NCBI GenBank assembly: GCA_009924965.1
Contig: RFQN01000039.1
Coordinates: 1 to 10,171 of the forward strand
DNA length: 10,171 bases
Origin: Verrucomicrobiota bacterium
GTDB taxonomy: Bacteria; Verrucomicrobiota; Verrucomicrobiia; Opitutales; UBA953
Direction of reading: 5' to 3'
Shown here: in pieces, positions 1 through 6,996 of the stretch
How positions within the stretch are numbered: the first letter of the stretch is position 1
How the letters are laid out: each line of letters opens with the position of its first letter
The notes under the pieces: model-generated
The model's input: only the letters and a program-made list of their open reading frames with translations
Database searches by the model: none
What the model was told of the DNA's origin: nothing
Made by a program: the position numbers and the translations under genes

Positions 1-1267
1 TGAACGAACGGCCCATCTCCAAGGCGGGATCCATCCGCCGGAAGAAGTCGCCCTTGAAGTCGAAGAGCGTCGAGGTGTACATGCCGTGCTTCCCCTTCGA
101 CGGCAGGATGCGGTCGGTGGGGCCGAGGCGATAGCCGCCGACGATCTGGCTGGCCTGGTCGTCCCACAGGATGAGCTGGTCATACCAAGCGTCGAAGGGA
201 TCGAGGTCGCACTCGTTCCCCGAGCCCTCGGAGACCGAGCGGAACGTGAGTTCGCGCAGGCGCCCGATTTCCTTGAGGGTATGCGGCAATTCCGAGCCGA
301 GGAAGCGGTAGACCTTGAAGTTCCCGCTGGTGAGCAGGCAATCGGCGGGCGGCAGGCTCTCCAGCTCGGCGCGGACCAAGGCCGGCTTGACCGGCGGGAT
401 CAACGGCGCCCAGTCGGTGGTCTGCTTCTTCCGTTCCGCAATGTCATCCTTGGTCTCGCGGTTAGCCAGGAGTTCGCAACGCAGGCGCAGGAAGCTCGTG
501 GCTTCCTCGTCGTCGGGATGGTCGGCCAACTGCGCCGGGGTCACCGCCTTGGCGGTGCGGAGATGGATGACCTTGCCACGGTGCGACAGGAATTCGCGCA
601 GCAACATGATCGTCCGGATCTTCGCATGCAGGAGCCCGAGCGAGTGGAACAAGCGGGAGTTGCCGCCGGAGAGGTGCATCGGAACGATGGCCGCATCGGC
701 CCGTCGGGCGAGGCGGACGACCTGCGGCGACCAGACGGGGTCGCGCACCGCGCGGTGCTTGAGGCTGAGGTTGGAGACCTCGCCGGCGGGGAAGGTCAGG
801 ATACAGCCACCGGCCTTGAGGTGGCTCAGGATCCGGCGCGTGCCAGCCACGTTGGCCAAGTCGGCCTGCGCGGGGTCGAAAGGGTTGACCTCGATGAGCC
901 AGGGGCGGATTCCAGGAATCTGAGCGAGCCACTTGTTACCGACGACGAGCGCATCTGGGCGGGCGCGCAGGAGGAAATCCATCGCGACAATTCCATCCGC
1001 AAGGCCATGCGGATGGTTCGCCATGACGACCAACGGGCCTTGGCGAGGAATCCGCGCTAGGCACGCATCGTCCCAGGTGGAGGCCAAGCGGCCTTCTTCC
1101 TTGGCGCAGGCGAAGAAATCGGGGCGCCCCGAGGCCAAGATGCCGGCCAGGAAATCGTCGAACTCCTTCGCCTTAAAGAACCGGTCCAAGACCGGCGCCG
1201 ACCAGCCTAAGGGACCCAGCGCCGCGCGCAGATCCGCCACATTCGCCCCATGCCTTGCCGTTGTCAT
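1..1267 (-). CDS. OlsF-like bifunctional PlsC-type / GNAT acyltransferase (C-terminus off the left edge)
   Basis: A reading frame of 422 codons stays open from ATG at 1267 down to the left edge. It is the only ATG before an in-frame stop at 1298-1300; no Shine-Dalgarno is visible. The N-terminal half is a PlsC-type lysophospholipid acyltransferase: ANHPHGLADG at residues 83-92 is the catalytic His/acid block (H85, D91; H-x5-D spacing), FPAGEVS at 159-165 is the substrate-binding block and IVPMHLSG at 194-201 the proline block. The C-terminal part resembles the hemolysin/OlsB-like GNAT domain: ELTFRSVSEGSG about 339-350, DLDPFDAWYDQLILWD 354-369, IVGGYRLG 375-382, YTSTLFDF 397-404 and LEMGRSF 416-422. 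This order (PlsC then GNAT) is that of OlsF-like enzymes, which make ornithine or other amino-acid lipids, so a membrane-lipid role is likely. The acyl acceptor is not known. It lies 68 bp downstream of the TatD-family gene on the same strand. Confidence 0.82.
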   Translation of the reverse strand, partial: MTTARHGANVADLRAALGPLGWSAPVLDRFFKAKEFDDFLAGILASGRPDFFACAKEEGRLASTWDDACLARIPRQGPLVVMANHPHGLADGIVAMDFLLRARPDALVVGNKWLAQIPGIRPWLIEVNPFDPAQADLANVAGTRRILSHLKAGGCILTFPAGEVSNLSLKHRAVRDPVWSPQVVRLARRADAAIVPMHLSGGNSRLFHSLGLLHAKIRTIMLLREFLSHRGKVIHLRTAKAVTPAQLADHPDDEEATSFLRLRCELLANRETKDDIAERKKQTTDWAPLIPPVKPALVRAELESLPPADCLLTSGNFKVYRFLGSELPHTLKEIGRLRELTFRSVSEGSGNECDLDPFDAWYDQLILWDDQASQIVGGYRLGPTDRILPSKGKHGMYTSTLFDFKGDFFRRMDPALEMGRSF

Positions 1268-1335
1268 CGGTTCGCATCGTAAATGACGAACGAGCGCTTA
1301 GCATGGCGGTTGCGTGACAATCCTGTGCCACGGAC

Positions 1336-2136
1336 TCAGCCCGGAAACCCGAAGAACTGCCGCGCGTTGCGGGTCGCCACTTCGGCGACTTCATCCACCG
1401 GCAGCCCCAACAGCTCCGCGGCCTTGGCGGCGATTTCGGGCAGGTAGGCCGGCGTGTTCTCCTTCCCGCGGACCGAGAGCGGCGCCAAGTACGGCGCGTC
1501 GGTCTCGAGCATCAGACGAGAGAGGCCCTGCGCCTTGAGGGCGGCCCGGATCTCGTCCGCATTCTTGTAGGTGATGATGCCGGTAAAGGATGCCCGTCCA
1601 CCACGGCGGTTGACCTCGCGCACGGCGTCCGGCCCCTCGACGAAACAGTGGAAGACGACCTTCCGCCAATCGACGCCGCTCTCGTCGATGAGTTGCACGG
1701 AATCCGCGAAGGCGTGGCGCGAATGGATGACGACCGGGCAATCGAACTGATAAGCCAAGGCCAGTTGCCGCCGGAACGCCGCCTGCTGCCAAGCCTTGAC
1801 CTGCGAGGCCTCGGCGGCGTCCGCGGGCAGGCGAAAATAGTCCAGGCCGATCTCGCCCAAGGCGGCCGGGGCGACGACGTCCGCGAAGAACGGCGCCAGC
1901 GCCATGACGGCGTCTTCCCACGCTTCAGTCACATGACAAGGGTGCAGGCCAACCGTATGCCGGAAGAAGCCAGGATGCTCCTGAGCCAGCCGACGGTAGT
2001 CGGCCCAGTCATCGAGGTCGGTGCCAATGGCCACCACGCCCTCGACTCCCGCCGCCCTCACCTGCTCCAGCCATGGCCCTAACGTCCCCGCGCGGACGGC
2101 GGTGATCGGATGGCAATGGGAATCCAACAGGCGCAT
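1336..2136 (-). CDS. TatD-family metal-dependent hydrolase (putative DNase)
   Basis: The 266-residue product has the whole TatD signature set: DSHCH at the N-terminus (HxH metal ligands), GLHPCH, GEIGLDYF (bridging Glu), VIHSRHAF (His ligand), HCFVEG (His ligand), LETDAPYLAP (catalytic Asp) and a C-terminal NARQFFGF. The family folds as a TIM barrel of the amidohydrolase superfamily; characterised members are cytoplasmic 3'-5' exonucleases or general deoxyribonucleases acting in DNA repair or quality control. The ATG at 2136 is preferred because it puts DSHCH four residues in, as in relatives. A GTG at 2157 would add seven residues; an AGGTGG lies close to it but is badly spaced. The stop is TGA at 1336-1338. 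It is divergent from the EVE-domain gene and may be co-transcribed with the acyltransferase downstream. The family is certain; the substrate is not. Confidence 0.93.
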   Translation of the reverse strand: MRLLDSHCHPITAVRAGTLGPWLEQVRAAGVEGVVAIGTDLDDWADYRRLAQEHPGFFRHTVGLHPCHVTEAWEDAVMALAPFFADVVAPAALGEIGLDYFRLPADAAEASQVKAWQQAAFRRQLALAYQFDCPVVIHSRHAFADSVQLIDESGVDWRKVVFHCFVEGPDAVREVNRRGGRASFTGIITYKNADEIRAALKAQGLSRLMLETDAPYLAPLSVRGKENTPAYLPEIAAKAAELLGLPVDEVAEVATRNARQFFGFPG

Positions 2137-2170
2137 GCGCCCATTAGGGCCACCCACCTTCCGAGGGCAA

Positions 2171-2197
2171 GGTTTAGGTCGCCAAGACGCTTGTCAA
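2171..2197 (-). promoter_or_regulatory. Candidate sigma70-type promoter for the TatD-family gene
   Basis: On the minus strand a perfect -35 hexamer TTGACA (complement of 2192-2197) is followed after 15 bases by TAAACC (complement of 2171-2176), a poor -10 matching three of six consensus bases. A transcript starting near 2164 would give a leader of about 28 nt to the ATG at 2136, which favours that start over the GTG at 2157. The short spacer and weak -10 make this tentative. Confidence 0.28.
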
Positions 2198-2224
2198 AGA
2201 CGGCCCGACCACCACCGTCACCGC

Positions 2225-2680
2225 ATGCGCTACTGGTTGATGAAGTCCGAACCCGATGAGTTCTCCTTCGAGCAGCTCCGTACCCGGAAGACCGAGCCTT
2301 GGACCGGCGTACGCAACTACCAAGCCCGCAACTTCCTGCGCGCCGCCGCGGTCGGTGACCTCGTCCTTTTCTACCACTCGAATTGCGCTGAACCAGGCAT
2401 CGTCGGCGTCGCGAAGATCTCCCAAGCCGCGTTTACCGACCCGACCCAATTCGACGCGAAGTCGGATTACTACGACCCGAAGTCCCAGCGGTCTGACCCG
2501 CGCTGGAGCTGCGTCGAAGTGGCCTACCATCAGGCCTTCAAGAAGCCCGTCGCCCTGCCCGACCTTCGGGCCTGCCCAGCGCTGGCCGAGATGCTCATCC
2601 TGCGCCCCGGCAACCGCCTCTCGGTGACGCCGGTGACCGCGGCGGAATTCAAGGCCATCTGCGGCCTCGGCCAAAAGTAA
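2225..2680 (+). CDS. EVE domain (Thyn1-type, PUA-like) protein
   Basis: The 151-residue protein is a single EVE domain. Recognisable landmarks in order are MRYWLMKSEPDEFS (1-14), WTGVRNYQARNFLR (about 26-39), GDLVLFYHSN (about 44-53), GIVGVAKI, the YYDPKS stretch, and near the C-terminus RPGNRLSVTPVT. EVE domains are PUA-like folds related to YTH and ASCH domains; eukaryotic Thyn1 and bacterial EVE proteins are thought to bind modified nucleic-acid bases, and bacterial ones sometimes accompany modification-dependent restriction. No nuclease domain is fused here and no restriction gene is adjacent, so the stand-alone form is seen. The frame is open upstream to 2021, but ATG at 2225 is chosen because homologues begin at this MxYWLMKSEP motif and an earlier start would overlap the TatD gene. 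No clear Shine-Dalgarno. It converges on the next gene with a 5 bp gap. Confidence 0.93.
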   Translation: MRYWLMKSEPDEFSFEQLRTRKTEPWTGVRNYQARNFLRAAAVGDLVLFYHSNCAEPGIVGVAKISQAAFTDPTQFDAKSDYYDPKSQRSDPRWSCVEVAYHQAFKKPVALPDLRACPALAEMLILRPGNRLSVTPVTAAEFKAICGLGQK

Positions 2681-2685
2681 CCCCT

Positions 2686-3240
2686 TCAGTGACCCCGCTT
2701 AGCCGGGGTCGCCTCCGTCTCCTGGTCGTGCCCATGTCCATGCCCGCGGCCATGGTGCCCATGGGCGTGATGGTGACCATGCCCGTGGCCGTGTGGCTTG
2801 TAGAAGGAATCAGGATGCGTGCGGGGGGAGCGTTCGATCAGCCACCAGACCGCGGCGGCTAAGGCGCCCCCAGCGGCATAGCGCACCAGCATCACCGGGA
2901 AATCCGTCGTCGCCTGCCCCCAACCGTACTTGGTCCATTCGGTCGTGAATTCCATGACCAAGAACAAGATGCTCCACTTGAAGACGACTTCCTTCAAATG
3001 GCGCGGCCGACGGTCGGTGCGGATGAAATACAGGAAAGTGCCGAACAGCGGCAGCAAGAAGAGCCAGCCCGTCCGAGGTGGATACTCGTCGCTCCCCAAC
3101 AAGGCTTGCCGTACGTTGTCGAAGAGCAGCTGCAACGTGGTGCCATGCTCCGCCTTGTCGCGGATGATGAACGCCAAGCCGATGGCGAAAGTGGCAGCCT
3201 GAATTTTGACGAACAACCTAACTTTTTGTTTCAGCGTCAC
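2686..3240 (-). CDS. Small four-helix membrane protein with His-rich C-terminal tail (unknown function)
   Basis: The 184-residue product is not assigned to a family here. Four hydrophobic segments are visible at about residues 11-27, 57-73, 85-98 and 116-135. After the last helix comes a soluble tail with 12 histidines in 22 residues (150-171), alternating His and Gly, then a charged end. Such tails bind Ni, Zn, Co or Cu in metal chaperones and transporters, so metal binding or buffering is a reasonable inference; no transporter signature is seen in the helices. The start is GTG at 3240, with AGGA seven bases before it as a usable Shine-Dalgarno; an overlapping GGAGG lies too close. A CTG two codons in is also possible. 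It sits 53 bp downstream of MFS permease 1 on the same strand, so may be the last gene of that transcript. Confidence 0.72.
   Translation of the reverse strand: MTLKQKVRLFVKIQAATFAIGLAFIIRDKAEHGTTLQLLFDNVRQALLGSDEYPPRTGWLFLLPLFGTFLYFIRTDRRPRHLKEVVFKWSILFLVMEFTTEWTKYGWGQATTDFPVMLVRYAAGGALAAAVWWLIERSPRTHPDSFYKPHGHGHGHHHAHGHHGRGHGHGHDQETEATPAKRGH
2691..2710 (-). terminator. Weak hairpin at a convergent gene end
   Basis: GACCCCG and CGGGGTC form a seven-pair stem around a six-base loop. It overlaps the last codons of the His-tail membrane protein and lies 10 bp past the end of the convergent EVE gene. On the minus strand it is followed within about 20 bases by TTACTTTT. On the plus strand no T-run follows. 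It could slow polymerase from both sides, but the missing tight U-tract makes it a weak candidate. Confidence 0.3.
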
Positions 3241-3293
3241 GCCTCCATCCTAGGACGAACGCCCTGGAAAACAAGCCCAACCTCGCCCAGCGG

Positions 3294-4538
3294 CTATTCC
3301 GGCTCCGGCAACCACAGGGCCAGGATGGCCGCGGGCACGAAGAGGAAGGAGGCATAGAAAAGACACTGGCTGAAGTCCCCAACCTTAGCGAAGAGCCCGA
3401 AGAAAACCGTCCCGCCCGCGGCGAAGACACGGCCGAAATTATAGCAAAAACCCGCGCCCGTGGTCCGCATCAACGTCGGGAAGAGCGGCGGGAGGCACAT
3501 CGTGAACAGGCCGAAGACGCCTTGGGTGAAGCCTACCGCAGCGAAGAGAATGTACGTCGTAGAGAGGCTCCAGGGAGCCGCGAAGGCCGTGAACATGAAG
3601 AGGAAATAGGCGGCGAAGAAGCCGACCAGCGTACGGCGGTACCCGAACAGCCATGCACATAGACCCGAGGCGAAGTTGCCGAAGACCGACGCGAAGATGA
3701 CGCAGAACAGCGCGACCGAAGTCACGTGCGGCTGGTCGGCGACGGCCACCGCGGGGTGATTCCGGATGAACGCCTGCTGCCAGAACATGAAAGTCCAATG
3801 GCCGGTCAGGGAGATCGCACAAAGCCCCAAGGCCAGCAGCGTGGTCCGGCGCAGCCCGGGCGCGAACAGGTCGGCGACACGGGGAGTGGCGGCGCCTTGC
3901 TGGGCCGCCGACCACTCTTCGGTTTCAGGGACATGCTTGCGAATCCACAAGGTCACGAAAGCGGGCAGCACGCCGATGAGGAAGACCCAGCGGGGCTCAT
4001 AGCCCGGAATGAGCCGCAACCCTTCCACCGAGAAGATCGCGAAGAGGATCCCGAAGTTGACCGCGCACTGGAGGAACGCGGCGATCCATGGGCGCCATTT
4101 CTTCGGCCAGGTCTCCGACAGCAAGGACGCGCCGACCGCCCACTCGCCGCCGATGCCGAGCGCCGCCAGGAAGCGGAAGATCATCAACTGCCACCAGGTC
4201 TGCGCAAAGAATGCCAAGCCCGTGAACAGCGCGTAGGTCAGGATGGTCAGCACGAGCGTGCGGCTCCGACCGAGGCGGTCCCCGATCACCCCAAAGAAAG
4301 CGCCGCCCAAGGCCCAGCCCAGCAGGAAGGCTGCTTGGATCACCGAGCCGTAACGGGCGACATCCGGATGCTTCTCAGGCGTCGCCAACAGCTGCGCGAC
4401 GAAGACCGTCGCGACCAACGTGTAGAGATGCAGGTCCAGCCCATCGAAGAACCAGCCCAGCCACGCGGCGAAACCGGACTTCTTCTGCTGCTCGGTGAGC
4501 TCGCTCAGCTTGGTCGCTTCGGCGGGGGCGGTGGACAT
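3294..4538 (-). CDS. MFS permease 1 (sialate/aromatic-acid symporter-like clade)
   Basis: The 414-residue protein is a full-length major facilitator with about twelve hydrophobic helices and a short cytoplasmic N-terminus. Family marks are GWFFDGLDLHLY in helix 1 (about 28-39), the loop 2-3 motif GDRLGR at 86-91, and RFLAALGIGGEWAVG in helix 4 followed by ETWPKKWR. The GWxxDG and GGEW signatures are those of proton symporters of organic or sugar acids (SHS/AAHS-like groups); the actual solute cannot be read from the sequence. The start ATG at 4538 has no Shine-Dalgarno and follows a pyrimidine-rich leader and a strong hairpin 13 nt upstream. It lies 47 bp downstream of the ThuA-domain gene, and a second permease with the same signatures is encoded at 6997-8316, so import of related substrates is likely. 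Confidence 0.9.
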   Translation of the reverse strand: MSTAPAEATKLSELTEQQKKSGFAAWLGWFFDGLDLHLYTLVATVFVAQLLATPEKHPDVARYGSVIQAAFLLGWALGGAFFGVIGDRLGRSRTLVLTILTYALFTGLAFFAQTWWQLMIFRFLAALGIGGEWAVGASLLSETWPKKWRPWIAAFLQCAVNFGILFAIFSVEGLRLIPGYEPRWVFLIGVLPAFVTLWIRKHVPETEEWSAAQQGAATPRVADLFAPGLRRTTLLALGLCAISLTGHWTFMFWQQAFIRNHPAVAVADQPHVTSVALFCVIFASVFGNFASGLCAWLFGYRRTLVGFFAAYFLFMFTAFAAPWSLSTTYILFAAVGFTQGVFGLFTMCLPPLFPTLMRTTGAGFCYNFGRVFAAGGTVFFGLFAKVGDFSQCLFYASFLFVPAAILALWLPEPE

Positions 4539-4550
4539 GGCGGAAAAGAG

Positions 4551-4578
4551 AGAAGGCGGGCCGCTGGACCCGCCTTCT
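4551..4578 (-). terminator. Strong GC hairpin after the ThuA-domain gene, in the MFS permease 1 leader
   Basis: AGAAGGCGGG and CCCGCCTTCT pair perfectly over ten bases around an eight-base loop. On the minus strand the stem begins 7 nt past the ThuA-domain stop codon and is followed by CTCTTTT, so it has the form of an intrinsic terminator. The U-tract is interrupted and the permease start lies only 12 nt beyond the stem, so the hairpin could instead be an attenuator, a 3'-end stabiliser giving different expression of the genes on either side, or an operator (see the shared element at 8336-8359). Confidence 0.6.
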
Positions 4579-4585
4579 TTAAGGC

Positions 4586-5521
4586 TTATTTCTTGGCGTC
4601 GGCCTTCTTCGGCGCCGTCTTGGCCGGAGCCGAGGCGGTGTAAGGCTGGTTCGTCATCGCGCCCGGAGCGACCTTCAGGAGGTTGGCGGACATGTCCGGA
4701 GCCTTGGCGTCGCCATTGGCCCAGGAGAGGCCACCGACGAGGATCTGCCGGAAGGTCGGGTTGGTCCAGACGTCTTCGCGGTGCCCCATGGCGGTGTAGA
4801 AGACGCGGCCCTTGCCTTCATTCCGGGCCCAGCAGTTCGGGTAGGCCGGACGCTTGTAGTCGTCGCCCTCGAGAGCCGGGTCATTGAAGGTCGTCAGCAC
4901 GTGGATCTCCGGACGGAAGTCCTTGAGCGTGTACCACTCTTCGACGAAGGAGAAGGAGTCGCCGACCTTGGCGAAGCCCGGGAAGGTCGGGTCGATGACC
5001 TTGTTGACGCCGGCCTGCTGCTTGCCGTGGCGGATGAACTCGGCGCCGAGGAAGCAGACATAGCTGTCGGCCTTGTCGCCGTGGTTCTTGAAGCGCTCGG
5101 GGCCCTTCTGCGACTCATTGTCGGTATGGAAGGTGTCGGCCGCGGAGTGCGTGCCGACGAAGCCCTTGCCCGACTTGACGAAATCAAAGAGCGCCTGCTT
5201 GCCGGCGAGGGTCATCGGCGGGTTCTTGTCGGTGCCTTCGGAACAGAGGTCGCCGGTGGTGTAGAACATCACGGTGTCGAACTGCGCGAGGTACTCAGGC
5301 GAGAACTTCGAACCATCCTTGGAGAAGACGAACTCCCAATTGTTCTCCTTGCCGAGTTCGGTCAGCTGCTTCTCGGCGAAGCTCGGGGCGCCCTTCTTGT
5401 AGGAAATGACTTCGTGTTCGTAGCCCGAGGACTTCGTGAAGAAGAGAATCTTACGCTTAGGGGCGTCGGCCGCCAAAGCCGAGCTGGCCAAGGCGAGGAG
5501 GAGGAGCAGGCGGGAGGTCAT
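4586..5521 (-). CDS. Secreted ThuA-domain protein
   Basis: The 311-residue product begins with a signal peptide: a short positive start, a run of leucines (5-10) and an ALA|AD cleavage site near residue 18. The rest is a ThuA-like domain of class I glutamine amidotransferase-like fold: KILFFTKSSGYEHE (24-37), VMFYTTGDL (84-92), GKGFVGTHSAADTF (118-131), FVEEWYTL (192-199), and NCWARNEGKGRVFYTAMGHR (229-248). The C-terminal 15 residues are Ala/Pro/Lys-rich low complexity. ThuA was named for trehalose utilisation in rhizobia; secreted versions are abundant in Planctomycetota and Verrucomicrobiota near sugar-degradation genes, but their chemistry is mostly undefined. The frame stays open upstream to 5935, overlapping the enolase gene; ATG at 5521 is preferred because it gives a clean signal peptide. 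No Shine-Dalgarno is visible. It follows the enolase gene by 59 bp. Confidence 0.92.
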   Translation of the reverse strand: MTSRLLLLLALASSALAADAPKRKILFFTKSSGYEHEVISYKKGAPSFAEKQLTELGKENNWEFVFSKDGSKFSPEYLAQFDTVMFYTTGDLCSEGTDKNPPMTLAGKQALFDFVKSGKGFVGTHSAADTFHTDNESQKGPERFKNHGDKADSYVCFLGAEFIRHGKQQAGVNKVIDPTFPGFAKVGDSFSFVEEWYTLKDFRPEIHVLTTFNDPALEGDDYKRPAYPNCWARNEGKGRVFYTAMGHREDVWTNPTFRQILVGGLSWANGDAKAPDMSANLLKVAPGAMTNQPYTASAPAKTAPKKADAKK

Positions 5522-5580
5522 GGGGGTAATAAGAGAGATAGCATAAGGGCGACCCCCTGCCCGCCCGCAAGCCGATTGAA

Positions 5581-6993
5581 TCAGGCCGGGAAAGAGACGC
5601 GCGGCGCCGGCAAGGTCCGGGCGATTTCCGTGAGGCGATAACCAAAACCGGGTCCAGCCACGCTCGCCGCCGAAACCCGCCCACCCCGGCGCGCATACAG
5701 GCCAGGATGGACCCGGGCTTCCGGCGCCGAGGCCGCGGGATAGAACTGCATCCCGTTCGTCTCGACGCCCGCGATCGTCGGGGCGTGCAGGCCCAAGAGC
5801 ACGTGCGTGACTTGCGCCAGCATCGGGTTCGTCAGGTCCTGCACCATCAGCTGCATGCCGTGCGCCTGCGCCCAGCAGAGGCTGAGCAAGGCACCGGTCT
5901 GGGTCTTGCAGGTCTTGAGCGCTACGCCCGTCCAACCGAGTTCACGTCCCAAGCGGACCAAGCGCCAGTCGTGCGCGCTTTCGTCGAGGAAGAGCGGACA
6001 ACGGGTGCTGACCGAGTGAACGTCGATGCGATGTTCCTCGAGTTCGTAAGGGAACGGCTGCTCGACGTAGCTCAAGCGGCGCCACAACTCAGGCAATTCG
6101 TCCCGCACGCGATCGAGCACGCCGTTCACGTAGGCGGGGTCGGTGACCGTGCAATTGAAGTCCGCCGTGAAGAGCTCGACGCCCCCGGCCAGGCCGATCT
6201 CCGCCACGCGGCGCAGGCGCTCGAAATCCCATGCGGCGTCATCGCCCCGCAGCTTGACCTTCAGAGCCTTGAGGCCATCGCGGCGGATCCACTCGTCGAG
6301 GCTGCTCGGGTAGCCATCGGCCACGAGGTGCTCTCCGGCTTCAGCCACGGTCAGGTAATCCAACCCGCCGACCAAGTGCCAGGCCAATGCGTCGGTCGTA
6401 GCCGGGGCGCGGAAGTAATCGGCGGGGAAGCGGCCCACGAAGGAAACCTCCGGCGCGTCGGTGGCGGGCTGCAAGAAAGCCGCGAGGTCATGGTTCATCC
6501 ACGGCCGACGGTAAGTCTCGTAGGTCGGCACCTCGTTCGCGACCCCGTAGGCGTCGTGCAGCGCCAGATCAAAGGCCGAGGCGCAGACCAAGGCGGCGAG
6601 CTGCGGAATCCGCACGCCGCGTGGGAGCGTCTCGTTGAAACTCTTCAATAAGGCCGGCAGGACAGCCTCTAGGAAATCGTGGCCGATTTCCATCGCATGC
6701 CCACGGGCCGGAAACTGGGCATAGGCCTCGGCGAGCAGATCGCAGAAATCCTGCAGAGCCGCGAGGCGCACGGCGTAGGATAAGGGCGAGGGCCAGACCC
6801 ACTGGACACTCAGCGGCGTCTCGCCCCAACCCTCGGCCCGGGTGCCATCAGCCCGTGAGACCGTGAGGCACACGCGCGCGCAGACGACTTCGGTCAGCGT
6901 ATCGCGCCCGAACTTCAGCGGCACGCGCGTCTTGACCGGCAAGGCGTACCAACGCGCCGCACGGATGCGGACATCATGCGGGTTCGTGGCCAT
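5581..6993 (-). CDS. Enolase-superfamily enzyme (MLE/mandelate-racemase-like)
   Basis: The 470-residue protein has an enolase-superfamily capping domain and a TIM barrel with the catalytic set in order: LKVKLRG with K245 and K247 (KxK), FTADFN with D278 as first metal ligand, YVEQPF with E311 as second, FLDES with D337 as third, and ALKTCKT with K360/K363 on a later strand. This two-lysine arrangement is typical of the muconate-lactonizing subgroup, which abstracts a proton alpha to a carboxylate for racemisation, dehydration, cycloisomerisation or epimerisation. At 470 residues it is longer than the usual 360-400; the extra sequence is mainly in residues 60-240. ATG at 6993 lies 3 bp after the stop of MFS permease 2, with AGGA seven bases upstream inside the permease end, so the two are translationally coupled. 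The substrate is probably what the permease imports; its identity is unknown. Confidence 0.88.
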   Translation of the reverse strand: MATNPHDVRIRAARWYALPVKTRVPLKFGRDTLTEVVCARVCLTVSRADGTRAEGWGETPLSVQWVWPSPLSYAVRLAALQDFCDLLAEAYAQFPARGHAMEIGHDFLEAVLPALLKSFNETLPRGVRIPQLAALVCASAFDLALHDAYGVANEVPTYETYRRPWMNHDLAAFLQPATDAPEVSFVGRFPADYFRAPATTDALAWHLVGGLDYLTVAEAGEHLVADGYPSSLDEWIRRDGLKALKVKLRGDDAAWDFERLRRVAEIGLAGGVELFTADFNCTVTDPAYVNGVLDRVRDELPELWRRLSYVEQPFPYELEEHRIDVHSVSTRCPLFLDESAHDWRLVRLGRELGWTGVALKTCKTQTGALLSLCWAQAHGMQLMVQDLTNPMLAQVTHVLLGLHAPTIAGVETNGMQFYPAASAPEARVHPGLYARRGGRVSAASVAGPGFGYRLTEIARTLPAPRVSFPA

Positions 6994-6996
6994 GGG

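Noticed and set aside
86..1060. Long plus-strand open frame of 324 codons
   Set aside because: It is antisense to the acyltransferase, whose minus-strand frame carries clear PlsC and GNAT motifs. The plus product is rich in Arg, Asp and Glu, with no recognisable domain, as expected of a GC-rich shadow.
2021..2224. Plus-strand extension of the EVE-domain frame
   Set aside because: It is antisense to the start of the TatD gene and the EVE domain begins exactly at ATG 2225.
2225..2680. EVE protein as part of a modification-dependent restriction or defence island
   Set aside because: No nuclease, methylase, toxin or mobile gene lies nearby; neighbours are a TatD hydrolase and a membrane protein, so a defence role is unsupported here.
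2720..2795. Short tandem repeat or CRISPR-like pattern in the catgcccgtggcc-type units
   Set aside because: The periodicity comes from alternating His and Gly codons in the His-rich tail; there are no spaced identical repeats.
3726..4643. Plus-strand open frame of 305 codons opposite MFS permease 1
   Set aside because: Its product is a charged, Gln/Arg-rich sequence without domains; the opposite strand encodes a well-conserved MFS permease.
4781..5641. Plus-strand open frame of 286 codons opposite the ThuA-domain gene
   Set aside because: Val/Leu/Glu-rich antisense artefact; the ThuA motifs and signal peptide are on the minus strand.
5522..5935. Upstream extension of the ThuA-domain frame
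   Set aside because: It overlaps the enolase-superfamily gene and would bury the signal peptide; the ATG at 5521 gives a normal secreted protein.
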